From: Rhizobium sp. L43
GTDB lineage: Bacteria; Pseudomonadota; Alphaproteobacteria; Rhizobiales; Rhizobiaceae
Reading direction: 5' to 3'
DNA: 64,000 nucleotides
Assembly (NCBI RefSeq): GCF_002531725.1
Contig: NZ_NWSQ01000001.1
Span: 124,001 to 188,000 of the forward strand
The position numbers and the translations under genes were made by a program. The notes under the pieces were generated by a model. It was not told where the DNA came from and ran no database searches. It was given only the letters and a program-made list of their open reading frames with translations. This document shows, piece by piece, positions 28,969 through 38,263 of the stretch. Numbering within the stretch: the first letter of the stretch is position 1; every line of letters begins with the position of its first letter.

Positions 28969-29297
28969 TCCCGGGCGCGGACAGGCAAGATGCAAGGGCG
29001 CGCTCCTATCCGGTCGTCGCCAGACTTGCCGGACCGGTCGATCCGGGCTGACGCAATTACGCCGGGACTCGGCGGCGTAGGACCAATGACGATCATGAGC
29101 CTTATGCATAATGGCCCATCGCAGCTTCCATGCGGAAAGGTCTTAAGGGTTCCGCAGCTTCGGCAAGTGTGACACCCTTACGCGGCCGACATGGCGCCTG
29201 CAGAAATTCAAGGTGTTACAGCGTCCTTTGCGCGTCTTGTCGGACGCGCGGCGCTGTAAGGTAAGTTTAATTCGTGCGGCAGCAGAAGGAACAGCAC
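28969..29297 (+). other. Intergenic region with a palindromic repeat
   Basis: These 329 bases hold no convincing gene. The clearest structure is the composite hairpin at 29216-29259. The rest is the leader of the downstream oxidoreductase gene, ending with AGAAGGA before its GTG. I looked for a glycine-riboswitch-like layout because the next gene has a GcvT domain, but could not support one. Confidence 0.5.
29216..29259. repeat. Dispersed palindromic repeat (composite hairpin)
   Basis: TTACAGCG(29216-29223) pairs with CGCTGTAA(29252-29259), and inside it GCGCGTC(29230-29236) pairs with GACGCGC(29243-29249) around a 6-base loop; a TCCTTT bulge lies on the left side. This ACAGCG...GCGCGTC architecture resembles a short palindromic element I recall from rhizobial intergenic regions. 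No second copy is seen in this window. Confidence 0.6.
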
Positions 29298-31859
29298 GTG
29301 GCAGCATTTCCCGAAAAGGCAAAGGTCGTCATCATCGGGCTCGGCGGTATCGTCGGCGCCTCCATCGCGCATCATCTCGTCGAGCGCGGATGGGACGATA
29401 TCGTCGGCATCGATAAGTCGGGCATACCGACCGATATCGGCTCGACAGCCCATGCATCGGACTTCTGTTACACCACGAGCCACGACTATCTCTCCGTCTG
29501 GACCACGCAATATTCGATCGATTTCTACGAGAAGATGGGCCATTACGCCCGTATCGGCGGCCTCGAAGTGGCGCGCACCGGCGACGATAGCTGGATGGAG
29601 GAAATCAAGCGCAAGCTTTCCTCGGCACGCGCCTTCGGCACCCGCGCCCATTATGTCAGCCCTTCCGAGATCAAGGAGAAGTTCCCGCTGATCGAGGAAG
29701 ATCAGGTGATGGGCGGCCTTTACGATCCGGATGCCGGCCTCGTCATTCCGCGCTCGCAGACCGTTGCCGGCAAGCTGGTCGACGCCGCCGAAAAGGCAGG
29801 CAAGCTCCAGGTGTTCGGCAATACGCCGGCGAAATCGCTGATCGTCGAAGGCGGCCGCATCAAGGGCGTCGTTACCCATCGCGGCACTATCATGGCCGAC
29901 CACGTCATCGTCTGTGCCGGCCTCTGGGGCCGCCTGATCGCGGAGATGGTCGGCGAAGACCTGCCGGTCATGCCGGTCGACCACCCGCTCACCTTCTTCG
30001 GCCCCTATAACGAGTTTGAAGGCACCGGCAAGGAAATCGGCTTCCCGCTGCTGCGCGACCAGGGCAACTCCGCCTATATGCGCGATACCGGCGACCCGTC
30101 GACGACGGAAGGCGGTCAGATCGAGTGGGGCTATTACGAAGCCGCCAATCCGCGCATGTGCCACCCGCGCGATATTCTTGAAAAACATGAAGCACGGCTT
30201 TCGCCCTCGCAGCGTGACCTCGAGATGGAACAGATCATCGAGCCGCTCGAGCGCGCCATGGAACTGACGCCGATTCTCGGCGAACTCGGCTATAACGAGG
30301 GTCATTCCTTCAACGGCCTGCTGCAGGTTTCCGCCGGCGGCGGCGCATCCTGCGGCGAGAGCCAGAAGGTGCGCGGTCTCTGGTATTGCGTCGCCATCTG
30401 GGTCAAGGACGGCCCGGGTTACGGCAAGCTGATCGCCGACTGGATGACCGACGGCCGCACGGAAATCGATCACAACAGCATCGATTACGCCCGCTTCTAT
30501 CCGCATCAGTTAACGGAAGAGTTCATCGAGGGCCGCTGCTTCGAAGCCGCACAGAAGATCTATTTTCCGGCTGTTCACACCCGCGAACCCTATGCATCCG
30601 GCCGCAACGCCAAGCGCTCGCCCTTCTACGAGCGCGAAAAGGAGCTTGGCGGCTACTTCATGGAACTTGGCGGCTGGGAGCGTGCGCACGGCTACGCCGC
30701 CAACGAGCACCTGCTGGAGAAATATGCCGACCGCGTCCCGCTTCGCGAGAATGAATGGGACAGCCGCCATTTCTGGCGCGTGTCGAATGCCGAACATCTG
30801 GCGATGAGCGAGGATTGCGGCATCGTCAATCTCAGCCACTTCCATATGGTCGACATCGAGGGACCCGACCATGTCGAGCTGATGGAATGGCTGTGCGCCG
30901 CCAAGGTCGGCGGCGATGCCAACATCGGCAAGGGCGTTTACACCCACTTCCTCGACGACGAAGGCATGGTGCGCGCCGACTTCACCGTCTTCCGCATGGC
31001 CGACCGCTGCCGTCTCGTCAACGGCGCCGATGCCGGCCCGCGCGACCTGCACTATATGAAGCGCGTCGCCCAGGACCGCGGCCTTGACGTCGCCATCACC
31101 GACGTCTCGGAAAAATTCGTGACGATCGGCATCTGGGGGCCAAACGCCCGCGACACGCTGAAGAAGGCTGTCGCCGATCCGACCGGGCTCGACCAGGAAA
31201 ACTTCGCCTTCGCGGCGATCAAGCCGATCGAAATCGCCGGCAAGCCCGTCACCGCCTTCCGCATCTCCTATGTCGGCGAGCAGGGCTGGGAACTGCACAT
31301 GAAATACGAAGACGGCCTCGCCGTCTGGGATGCGCTGCGCGCGACCGGCGTGATGGCCTTCGGCGTGGAAACCTACGCAAACTCGCGCCGCATGGAAAAG
31401 AGCCTGCGCCTGCAGAACGCCGACCTCCTGACCCAGTACAACCTGATCGAAGCCGATCTCGCCCGTCCGAAGGTCAAGGAAGCCGATTTCCGCGGCAAGG
31501 CAAAACATCTGGAATACAAGGCGCGTGAGCATCAGCCGGCCATGCTCTGCACGCTCGTGATGACCGAGAATACCGACAAGGCAGGCGTCAAGCGTTATCC
31601 CGTCGGCAACCTGCCGGTTGTCGATCCCGCCACGGGAGAGGTTCTGGTCGACGCGCTTGGCCGTCGCTCCTACACGACCTCGATCGCCTACGGCCCGACG
31701 GTCGGAAAGAACATTGCCTTGGCCTATTTGCCCTGGTCGCATTGCCAGGTCGGACGCAAGCTGAACGTCGAGTATTTCGCCGAGAGCTATCCGGTTGAGG
31801 TTGTCGGCGTCGGCTACAAGCCGATCTATGACCCGGAAAATCTGAAGCCGCGCAGCTAA
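29298..31859 (+). CDS. FAD-dependent dimethylglycine/sarcosine dehydrogenase-like protein (DAO + GcvT domains)
   Basis: An 853-residue two-part enzyme. Residues 1-400 form an FAD-dependent DAO-type oxidoreductase, with a dinucleotide motif at 10-22 (VVIIGLGGIVGAS) and GSTAHASD with His52 at the place where related enzymes attach FAD. Residues about 430-850 form a GcvT-type folate domain (ISYVGEQGWELHM, then a C-terminal barrel). Such enzymes demethylate N-methyl amino acids and pass the one-carbon unit to tetrahydrofolate. GTG 29298 is chosen because AGAAGGA lies 7 bases upstream. It is a single gene followed by a terminator; the exact substrate is not certain. Confidence 0.85.
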   Translation: MAAFPEKAKVVIIGLGGIVGASIAHHLVERGWDDIVGIDKSGIPTDIGSTAHASDFCYTTSHDYLSVWTTQYSIDFYEKMGHYARIGGLEVARTGDDSWMEEIKRKLSSARAFGTRAHYVSPSEIKEKFPLIEEDQVMGGLYDPDAGLVIPRSQTVAGKLVDAAEKAGKLQVFGNTPAKSLIVEGGRIKGVVTHRGTIMADHVIVCAGLWGRLIAEMVGEDLPVMPVDHPLTFFGPYNEFEGTGKEIGFPLLRDQGNSAYMRDTGDPSTTEGGQIEWGYYEAANPRMCHPRDILEKHEARLSPSQRDLEMEQIIEPLERAMELTPILGELGYNEGHSFNGLLQVSAGGGASCGESQKVRGLWYCVAIWVKDGPGYGKLIADWMTDGRTEIDHNSIDYARFYPHQLTEEFIEGRCFEAAQKIYFPAVHTREPYASGRNAKRSPFYEREKELGGYFMELGGWERAHGYAANEHLLEKYADRVPLRENEWDSRHFWRVSNAEHLAMSEDCGIVNLSHFHMVDIEGPDHVELMEWLCAAKVGGDANIGKGVYTHFLDDEGMVRADFTVFRMADRCRLVNGADAGPRDLHYMKRVAQDRGLDVAITDVSEKFVTIGIWGPNARDTLKKAVADPTGLDQENFAFAAIKPIEIAGKPVTAFRISYVGEQGWELHMKYEDGLAVWDALRATGVMAFGVETYANSRRMEKSLRLQNADLLTQYNLIEADLARPKVKEADFRGKAKHLEYKAREHQPAMLCTLVMTENTDKAGVKRYPVGNLPVVDPATGEVLVDALGRRSYTTSIAYGPTVGKNIALAYLPWSHCQVGRKLNVEYFAESYPVEVVGVGYKPIYDPENLKPRS

Positions 31860-31874
31860 GCGCTTAAAGCATTT

Positions 31875-31903
31875 GTGGCACCCTAAGCACGGGGTGCCAC
31901 TTT
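31875..31903 (+). terminator. Rho-independent terminator
   Basis: GTGGCACCC-N8-GGGTGCCAC is a perfect 9-bp stem followed by TTTC. It lies 15 bases after the dehydrogenase stop and before the convergent PAP2 gene. Confidence 0.7.
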
Positions 31904-31913
31904 CGCTGAAGCG

Positions 31914-32651
31914 CTATCGGCCGTCGCCGTTTTCGGTTTCAACGGCATCGTCGGGAGCGCGGCTCGGGACGAATCGTTTCGAGATCAGCCAGCAACCGAG
32001 CGCCCACAGCGCCCCGGCGCACCACCCGGCGAAGACATCCGTCGGATAATGAACGCCGAGGTAAATCCGGCTCAGACCGATGATGACGGCCAGGAAGACG
32101 CCGGCGCCCATGACGAAGATCCTTGTCGAGGGGTAACGCTGTGTCCGCGCCAGCAGCGCGCCGAGCGTCAGATAGGTCACCGCCGAGACCATGGCATGTC
32201 CGGAGGGAAAGCTGAGATCGCTGACCTCGACGAGGTGCGGCACGATATCGGGACGCGGCCGGGCAACGAGGATCTTGAGCAAGGTGCTCGCCAGCCATCC
32301 TGTCAGCACCGAGGAAAAGACGAAGATCGCGATTGGCCAGCGCCGGTCGAGCAGGAGATAGACGGTGACGAGAACGGTCATCAGCGTCAGCACGGTGACG
32401 CCGCCGAGGCTGGTGATATCGCCGACGGCATGCGTCAGCCAGCTAGGCCCGATTGGCACCGCAAGTTCGCCCGGCCGTCGCAGCGCCAGCAGGATCGCCT
32501 CGTCGAAGCGGAATGTCTCGCCCTCGAGCACCTCGCTCGTCAGGCGCTGCAGCAAGAAGAGCCCACCGGCGATCGATGCCACCATGATCAGCGTCAGCGG
32601 CTCATATGCGGTGAGCCTCGCCACAAATCCGCGTCGTTGAACCTCGCTCAT
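31914..32651 (-). CDS. PAP2-family membrane phosphatase
   Basis: A 245-residue protein with about six membrane helices. The three PAP2 motifs are complete: K126 to RPRP at 131-134 in LKILVARPRP, PSGH at 149-152, and SRIYLGVHYPTD with Arg195 and His201. These enzymes remove phosphate from lipid phosphates or undecaprenyl pyrophosphate at the outer face of the inner membrane. It is a single gene with no cotranscribed neighbour, so the lipid substrate cannot be told from context. Confidence 0.92.
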   Translation of the reverse strand: MSEVQRRGFVARLTAYEPLTLIMVASIAGGLFLLQRLTSEVLEGETFRFDEAILLALRRPGELAVPIGPSWLTHAVGDITSLGGVTVLTLMTVLVTVYLLLDRRWPIAIFVFSSVLTGWLASTLLKILVARPRPDIVPHLVEVSDLSFPSGHAMVSAVTYLTLGALLARTQRYPSTRIFVMGAGVFLAVIIGLSRIYLGVHYPTDVFAGWCAGALWALGCWLISKRFVPSRAPDDAVETENGDGR

Positions 32652-32830
32652 GCCTGCCGTCGAACTCCTTTTTCACCATGCCGATCCTCGCCAGATCGGC
32701 AAGGTGAGCCGCAAATTCAAGACCTTGCGGCATTAGAGCCAGATCGCCGCCTGTTTCCAATGCTCGGTAGCAAAAGCTCAACCTTCTTTTGCTATCGCTG
32801 GACCCGATTGTCCTGGAGATGGTTTCGGCG

Positions 32831-33373
32831 ATGAAAATTCTGACCGCGATGGTTCTGATGGCAGCCGTCCTGCAGCCGGTCGCAGCCCTTGGCGAGACCG
32901 AATGGATGGGCGGCGCAAGACAATGGTCGGTCGGCTTTGCGAGCGAGAACCCGCCCTATTGCCGGCTGCTGTGGAACAGCGAAATCGGCAAGACCGTCGA
33001 ATTCCGCCAGAGCGCCACCGAGACCTTCTGGCTGGTGGCAAAGAGCAGTTGGGACATTCCGGCCGGCACCACGACCGAGGTGACGCTGACCGATCGCAAT
33101 GTCACGAAAGTGGTTGCCGCCGAATTCTTCGACAAGACCACGCTTCGCCTCTGGCCACCGGCGAGCAAGGGAAGCGGCGGACTGAAGAAGATCATCAAGA
33201 ATTCCTTTTCAGGAACGCCTGACGTGCAACTGACCTTTGCCGGCGACGAAGGCGACTGGACACTGCCGCTCTCGCGGGTGGACCAGCTCTACCCGACCTA
33301 TCTCCAATGCCTCAAGCGCCTCGAAGCCGGCGGAAAGCCGAAGCAGGATTCCGAAACCAGCAAGCCGTTCTGA
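32831..33373 (+). CDS. Secreted hypothetical protein
   Basis: A 180-residue protein with a signal peptide (MKILTAMVLMAAVLQPVAAL, cleavage near residue 21). The mature part has two cysteines (in PPYCRLLW and LQCLKRL) that could form a disulfide, and alternating short strands. No family is recognised. An ATG four codons upstream (32819) is also possible but sits directly on the GGAG. It converges with the amino-acid lyase homologue, 13 bases apart. A periplasmic location is likely. Confidence 0.7.
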   Translation: MKILTAMVLMAAVLQPVAALGETEWMGGARQWSVGFASENPPYCRLLWNSEIGKTVEFRQSATETFWLVAKSSWDIPAGTTTEVTLTDRNVTKVVAAEFFDKTTLRLWPPASKGSGGLKKIIKNSFSGTPDVQLTFAGDEGDWTLPLSRVDQLYPTYLQCLKRLEAGGKPKQDSETSKPF

Positions 33374-33386
33374 CGGCCTGCCCGAT

Positions 33387-34880
33387 TCAATCCATCGACG
33401 GCGGCGCGCGCTCGCGGATCAGGCTGCGCACCGCCTCGATATCGCCATTGAGCGGCCGCTCGTCGCCATAATGGGCGATAAGTTCCCGCACCGCCTGATA
33501 GACAAGATCCGTACCTGCCGCCCGCGGCGCCGTCGCCGCCAAGAAATCATGCGCCTGGGCAGCCGCCGTCAGCTCGATCGCCAATATGTATTCGGCATTG
33601 TCGACGACGGCGAGCAGCTTGCCGGCGGCGGCTGTGGGATGCGCGAGGAAATCCTCCTGCAGGCCGGAGGTCAGGCCGCCATCCGTGGCCGCGGGTGCGG
33701 CAAGGCGGCGGTTCTCGTTGCTGAGCGCGGCGGCGGTATATTGGGCGATCATGAAGCCGGAATGGCTGCCGGCGTCGCTCGCCAGAAACGGCGGCAGGCC
33801 GCTCACCAGCGGATTGACCAGCCGGTCCATGCGCCGCTCGCTGATCGCGCCGATCTGCGCCAGCGCAATCGCCAGGCTATCGGCCGCCTGCCCGAGCGCC
33901 GGGGCGACCGCATGCGCTTCGGAGGAAACGATCGGCTGCTCCGGCGTGCCCGAGACAGCCGGATTGTCGGTCACCGAGGCAAGTTCCTGATCGACGACGC
34001 GGGCGGAATTGTCGAAAACGTCGCGCGCCGCGCCATGCGCATGCGGCACCGAACGAAGGCTCAGCGCATCCTGCGTGCGTCGGCCGAAGGCGGCGGCGAC
34101 AAGGCCGCTGCCTTGGAGGCGGGCGCGCAACGTGGCTCCGACCTTTTCGATCCCGGCAGACGGGCGCAGCTTGAGCACCGCCGCATCGAAGGCGGCGATC
34201 TGGCAGCCCGCCGCTTCCAGCGTCAGCGCCGCGATCGCATCGGCCCAATCGAGCAGCCGCTCGGCGCGCAAAAGCGCCGTGGCGGTCAAACCCGTGGCGC
34301 AGGCCGTGCCGTTGACGAGACTGAGGCCCTCCTTGGCGCCGAGCACCAGCGGTTCGAGGCCGATCGCGGCAAGCGCCTCGCGGCCGCTCATACGTTCGCC
34401 GCCGAGTGTGGCGCTGCCTTCGCCAATCAGAACCAGCGCCGTATGGGCGTTGTGCGTGAGATAACCGGCCGAGCCCTTGGACGGGACATCGGGAATGCAA
34501 TCATGCTCCAGCATGGCCGCAAGATGCTCGACGATCTCGCGCCGCACGCCGGAATGGCCATGTGCGAAATTGGCAATCTCAGCGGCGATGATGGCGCGCA
34601 CCTCGCGGGCATCAAGCAATGGCCCGACGCCGCAGGCATGGCTGAGCACGATGCTACGCGACAACAGGCTCTGCGAGGCGCGATCGACGACGGTATCGGC
34701 GAGCGCCCCGACGCCGGTATTGACGCCATAGGCGCGCACCCCGGTCTCGACGATGCGGGCGACGATGCGGCTTGCCAGCTCGACCCGCGCCCAGGCGGCC
34801 GGCGACAGCGCAAGCGCTTCCCCTGCCCCGACGCGCGCGACGTCGCGCCAGGTCAGCACTTTATCGATGGTGATCGTCAT
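33387..34880 (-). CDS. Histidine ammonia-lyase family homologue lacking the MIO tripeptide
   Basis: A 497-residue member of the HAL/PAL fold. It keeps Tyr51 in YGVNTGVG, His81 in LSHACGVG, Asn190 in SLVNGTA and the TDNP stretch. The segment that should contain the cofactor-forming Ala-Ser-Gly instead reads [12 protein letters not shown] at 135-146, three residues shorter, and the position of the usual catalytic Tyr in QDPYCIR reads QDALSLR. The bona fide HutH in this window has both features intact. An MIO-based elimination is therefore unlikely. It overlaps the ABC ATPase gene by 4 bases, so it acts with an amino-acid importer. Confidence 0.85.
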   Translation of the reverse strand: MTITIDKVLTWRDVARVGAGEALALSPAAWARVELASRIVARIVETGVRAYGVNTGVGALADTVVDRASQSLLSRSIVLSHACGVGPLLDAREVRAIIAAEIANFAHGHSGVRREIVEHLAAMLEHDCIPDVPSKGSAGYLTHNAHTALVLIGEGSATLGGERMSGREALAAIGLEPLVLGAKEGLSLVNGTACATGLTATALLRAERLLDWADAIAALTLEAAGCQIAAFDAAVLKLRPSAGIEKVGATLRARLQGSGLVAAAFGRRTQDALSLRSVPHAHGAARDVFDNSARVVDQELASVTDNPAVSGTPEQPIVSSEAHAVAPALGQAADSLAIALAQIGAISERRMDRLVNPLVSGLPPFLASDAGSHSGFMIAQYTAAALSNENRRLAAPAATDGGLTSGLQEDFLAHPTAAAGKLLAVVDNAEYILAIELTAAAQAHDFLAATAPRAAGTDLVYQAVRELIAHYGDERPLNGDIEAVRSLIRERAPPSMD

Positions 34881-35653
34881 TGGCCGCTTCCGAAATGGCC
34901 GATGAACTGGCGGAAAGCGGGTGTGGCGCCGCCGGTGAACATCTCGTCCGGCTTGCCGCTGCTTTCGATCAGACCCTCGCGCATGAAGACGACGCGGTTG
35001 GAGACGTTGCGGGCAAAGCTCATCTCATGGGTGACGACGAGCATGGTCATGCCTTCCTCGGCCAGCGCGCGCATGACGCGCAGCACTTCGCCGACAAGCT
35101 CCGGATCGAGCGCCGAGGTCGGCTCGTCGAAAAGCATGACCTTCGGTTTCATCGCCAGCGCGCGGGCGATCGCGGCGCGCTGCTGCTGGCCGCCGGAGAG
35201 ATGGGCGGGATAGGCGTGGCGCTTGTCCGCTATGCCGACCTTTTCGAGCAGCGCCTCGGCCTCGGCGATGCAATCGGCGCGCGGCCGCTTCAGCACATGA
35301 ATGGGACCTTCGATGACGTTCTGCAGGATCGTCATATGGGACCAGAGGTTGAAGGACTGGAACACCATGCCGAGTTCAGAGCGGATATGATCCACCTGCT
35401 TCTGGCTGGCCGGCTTTGCCTTGCCGTTCTTGTGAATCATTTGAATATGCTCGCCGTCGACCCAGATCTCGCCGTCGCTGGCGGTTTCGAGCATGTTGAT
35501 GCAGCGCAGGAAGGTCGATTTGCCGGAACCCGAGGCGCCGAGCAGCGAGATCACATCGCCGTCTTCCGCATCGAGGGAAATGCCGCGCAGCACCTCATGC
35601 GTGCCGAAGCTCTTGCGGATATTGCGGACCGAAAGTCGGGTAACGCCTGGCAT
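34877..35653 (-). CDS. Polar amino-acid ABC importer ATPase (HisP/GlnQ type)
   Basis: A 258-residue ATP-binding protein of the polar amino-acid uptake family: Walker [19 protein letters not shown]-loop [19 protein letters not shown], signature [15 protein letters not shown], Walker [15 protein letters not shown] and switch THEMSFA. Its end overlaps the start of the lyase homologue by 4 bases. Together with two permeases and a binding protein it forms a full importer. Histidine or a related imidazole compound is a reasonable guess given the adjacent hut locus. Confidence 0.95.
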   Translation of the reverse strand: MPGVTRLSVRNIRKSFGTHEVLRGISLDAEDGDVISLLGASGSGKSTFLRCINMLETASDGEIWVDGEHIQMIHKNGKAKPASQKQVDHIRSELGMVFQSFNLWSHMTILQNVIEGPIHVLKRPRADCIAEAEALLEKVGIADKRHAYPAHLSGGQQQRAAIARALAMKPKVMLFDEPTSALDPELVGEVLRVMRALAEEGMTMLVVTHEMSFARNVSNRVVFMREGLIESSGKPDEMFTGGATPAFRQFIGHFGSGQ

Positions 35654-35680
35654 GATTGCTCCAATCGATTCAGGTTCGCC

Positions 35681-36385
35681 TCAAGCCTTCAGCGCCTGAG
35701 GGGCTGCGCGGCGGTGGCGGGAGAGCGAATATTCGAGCAGAGCCATGCCCTGCAGGATGATGAAGTTCAGGACGAGATAGATGATCGCCGCACAGAGGAA
35801 GACTTCCATCGTGCGGTAGGTCTGCGAGATCAGCCGCTGGGCGACACCGGTGACCTCCCAGACGGTGACGAGGCTTGCGAGCGCCGTCGATTTCATCATC
35901 AGCACGATTTCGGTCGAATAGGCCGGCAGCGCGTGGCGGAAGGCGATCGGCGCCAGGATTCGGCGCACCAGCAGGAAGCCGGACATGCCGATCGAGCGGG
36001 CCGCTTCGATCTCCTTCGGCGACACGGCGCGGATGCCGCCGCGAAAAATCTCCGCCGTGTAGCCGGCCGTGCAGAGCGCCAGCGACAGCACGGCGCAGAC
36101 CATCGGCTCGCGCAGGAACGGCCAGAGGAAGGAATAGCGGATGACGCCGAACTGGCCGAGGCCGTAAAATACCAGGAACATCTGGATCAACAGCGGCGAG
36201 CCGCGGAAGACGAAGATATAACCCTTGGCGAAACCCGAAAGCACCGGGTTGCCGCTCACCCTCATCGAGACGATGACGAGTGCCAGCAGGCCGCCGAAGA
36301 AGATCGACAGCGAAAACAGGATCAGCGTCGTCGGCACCGCCTTGAGCAGGGTCACCATGGTCGAAGCAAGAAAGGTGAAATCCAC
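35681..36385 (-). CDS. Polar amino-acid ABC importer permease (HisM type)
   Basis: A 234-residue inner-membrane permease of the His/Glu/Gln/Arg/opine family with about five helices. The family segment FRGSPLLIQMFLVFYGLGQF is present, as is the coupling loop SPKEIEAARSIGMSGFLLVR. It lies between the ATPase gene (27 bases) and the second permease (10 bases) in one operon. The pair of non-identical permeases should form a heterodimeric channel. Confidence 0.93.
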   Translation of the reverse strand: MDFTFLASTMVTLLKAVPTTLILFSLSIFFGGLLALVIVSMRVSGNPVLSGFAKGYIFVFRGSPLLIQMFLVFYGLGQFGVIRYSFLWPFLREPMVCAVLSLALCTAGYTAEIFRGGIRAVSPKEIEAARSIGMSGFLLVRRILAPIAFRHALPAYSTEIVLMMKSTALASLVTVWEVTGVAQRLISQTYRTMEVFLCAAIIYLVLNFIILQGMALLEYSLSRHRRAAPQALKA

Positions 36386-36395
36386 TATCGCCTCC

Positions 36396-37121
36396 TTACG
36401 CCTGGCCCATGGCCGATGCCGGCATGCTGCGGTTGGCGCGGCGTTCTGCCCCGTTGAAGATGCGGTCGGAAAGGCTGGTCAGGAGCAGATAGAGGCAGCC
36501 GCCGGCGATGAAGAACAGGAAATATTGCCGGGTCGAGCCCGCCGCGACCTGGCTGGTGCGCATCAGTTCGGCAAGACCGGTGACGGAGATCAGCGCCGAA
36601 TCCTTGAGGCTGAGCTGCCAGACATTGCCGAGGCCGGGAATGGCCAGCCGCAGCACCTGCGGCATGATGATGCGGCGAAAGCGCATGGCGCGCGGCATGC
36701 CGATCGCCGAAGCGGCTTCGAGCTCACCCTTGGAGATGGCGAGGAAGGCGCCGCGGAACACTTCCGCCTGATAGGAGCCGGAGATGATGCCGACGGCAAG
36801 CGCGCCGGCGGCAAAGGAAGGCATGCCGAGGAACCCCTCGTAGCCCATCGCCTTGCCGATCGAGGTGATGGCCGAAGAGCCGCCGAAATAGATGAGATAG
36901 ATGATCAGCAGCTCGGGCACGCCGCGAAACACCGTCGTATAGACGTTGCCGAGCGTGACGAGGACAAGATTGCCGGAGAGTTTCGCCGCCGCGACGATCG
37001 CGCCGAGCACCGCGCCGATGGCGAGCGCCGTCGCCGTAACGGCAAGCGTCATCAAGGCGGCGGCAATGAGCAGCGCGCCCCATCCGGTCGAGCCGAAGCC
37101 GAGCAGTTCCAAGCTTGCCAT
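36396..37121 (-). CDS. Polar amino-acid ABC importer permease (HisQ type)
   Basis: A 241-residue inner-membrane permease of the same family as its neighbour. It shows TVFRGVPELLIIYLIYFGG and the coupling loop SKGELEAASAIGMPRAMRFRR. It is 10 bases upstream of the other permease and follows the binding-protein gene after a 102-base spacer that contains a strong hairpin. Confidence 0.93.
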   Translation of the reverse strand: MASLELLGFGSTGWGALLIAAALMTLAVTATALAIGAVLGAIVAAAKLSGNLVLVTLGNVYTTVFRGVPELLIIYLIYFGGSSAITSIGKAMGYEGFLGMPSFAAGALAVGIISGSYQAEVFRGAFLAISKGELEAASAIGMPRAMRFRRIIMPQVLRLAIPGLGNVWQLSLKDSALISVTGLAELMRTSQVAAGSTRQYFLFFIAGGCLYLLLTSLSDRIFNGAERRANRSMPASAMGQA

Positions 37122-37168
37122 ATCGTCCGTTCCCCGTCCGTGGCAGTGTTTTGTGTGACAATAGCATG

Positions 37169-37196
37169 CTGTCTCCGGCGATAAAGCCGGAGACAG
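37169..37196 (-). other. Intercistronic hairpin after the amino-acid binding-protein gene
   Basis: CTGTCTCCGGC-N6-GCCGGAGACAG is a perfect 11-bp stem. A second small stem, CGGCC-GAAA-GGCCG at about 37204-37217, lies between it and the stop codon. The position between binding-protein and permease genes suggests mRNA stabilisation rather than full termination. Confidence 0.65.
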
Positions 37197-37223
37197 ATGT
37201 TTACGGCCGAAAGGCCGAAACCC

Positions 37224-38066
37224 TTATTGCTGCGGGCTGACGTCGACCTTGAACCACTTCATCGACAGGTTCTTGACGGTGCCGTCGGCAAGGGCTGATT
37301 TGATCGCCTCGTTGAACTTGTCGCGCAGGTCGGTATCGGCCTGGCGGATGCCGAGACCTTCACCCTCGCCCCAGATCGAGCCGACGATCTCCGGACCGGT
37401 GAAATCAAGCGTGTCGTTGGCGGCCTTGAACGCGTTGGCGAAATAGACGGCATCGTCGAAGCCGAGGTCGATGCGGCCGTTCTGCAGGTCGAGGTCGCGG
37501 TCGGCGCCGGTCTTGTATTCGCGGATCTCGGCAATGTCGCCGAAATTGTCGTAGACGAACTTAGCATAGACGGTCGCCGCCTGGATGCCGATCGTCTTGC
37601 CCTTGAAAGCGGCCTTCAGCGCGTCGATCTCCTTCACGCCGGTCTGGCCGGGCGTCATCTTGATCGTGGCGCCGGTGCCGGCAGCCTTTGCCAGCGGGCT
37701 GTCCTTGGCGGTGGCGAAGGCGGCGGGTGTGGCGGCATAGGGAATGGTGAAGCCGATCACCTGCTTGCGCTCCTCGGTGATCGACAGCGCATCCATGATG
37801 ACGTCGAACTTGCCGGCGTTGAGCGCCGGGATCATACCGTCCCAGTCGGAGGCAACCAGCGTGCACTCGATCTTGGCGCGCTCGCAGAGCACCTTGGCAA
37901 GCTCCGGCTCGAAGCCGCCGAGCGTGCCGTCGGCATTGGTGAGATTCCAGGGCGCATAGGCGCCTTCAAGCGTGATCGTCGCCTTCGTCCAGTCCTTGGC
38001 GAAGGCGGGCGCTGCAAAAGCGGAAAGAGCGGCGACGCCGCAAAACAGGATTGCACTGAATTTCAT
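37224..38066 (-). CDS. Polar amino-acid ABC importer substrate-binding protein
   Basis: A 280-residue periplasmic binding protein (SBP_bac_3 type). The signal peptide is KFSAILFCGVAALSAFAA with cleavage near AFA-KDW at 23. The core shows the family pattern GFEPELAKVLCERAKIEC, DVIMDALSITEERK, then a hinge and a C-terminal GEGLGIRQADTDLRDKFN. It is the first gene of the importer-lyase operon, and its promoter region is shared with a divergent HutC-type regulator. Confidence 0.93.
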   Translation of the reverse strand: MKFSAILFCGVAALSAFAAPAFAKDWTKATITLEGAYAPWNLTNADGTLGGFEPELAKVLCERAKIECTLVASDWDGMIPALNAGKFDVIMDALSITEERKQVIGFTIPYAATPAAFATAKDSPLAKAAGTGATIKMTPGQTGVKEIDALKAAFKGKTIGIQAATVYAKFVYDNFGDIAEIREYKTGADRDLDLQNGRIDLGFDDAVYFANAFKAANDTLDFTGPEIVGSIWGEGEGLGIRQADTDLRDKFNEAIKSALADGTVKNLSMKWFKVDVSPQQ

Positions 38067-38173
38067 TGATGAATTCTCCTCTGAGATGGAAACAGACCTT
38101 GCGGCACCCGGGCCGATCTTCGCCGGCTTGCCCTTTCCTGTCCCTATTTATGTTTCAAGGGCTGATTGGGAGG

Positions 38174-38191
38174 TTGTATATGGTACCATAT
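38174..38191. promoter_or_regulatory. Putative HutC-type operator in the divergent promoter
   Basis: TTGTATATGG begins a perfect 14-bp palindrome, ATATGGTACCATAT (38178-38191), in the 197-base AT-rich gap between the importer operon and the divergent HutC-type gene. GntR/HutC proteins bind TGTATA-type palindromes, so this is the likely operator for both directions. The assignment is inferred. Confidence 0.5.
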
Positions 38192-38263
38192 GAGATATTT
38201 TATGATATGCAAGAGAAAAGTCGATTAATGTGGCGAATTCCCTTCGTGCAAAAGGAATAGGCA

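Noticed and set aside
28969..29297. A glycine riboswitch before the GcvT-domain dehydrogenase gene.
   Set aside because: The structure there is a simple composite palindrome; I could not find the paired aptamer layout or the expected conserved loops.
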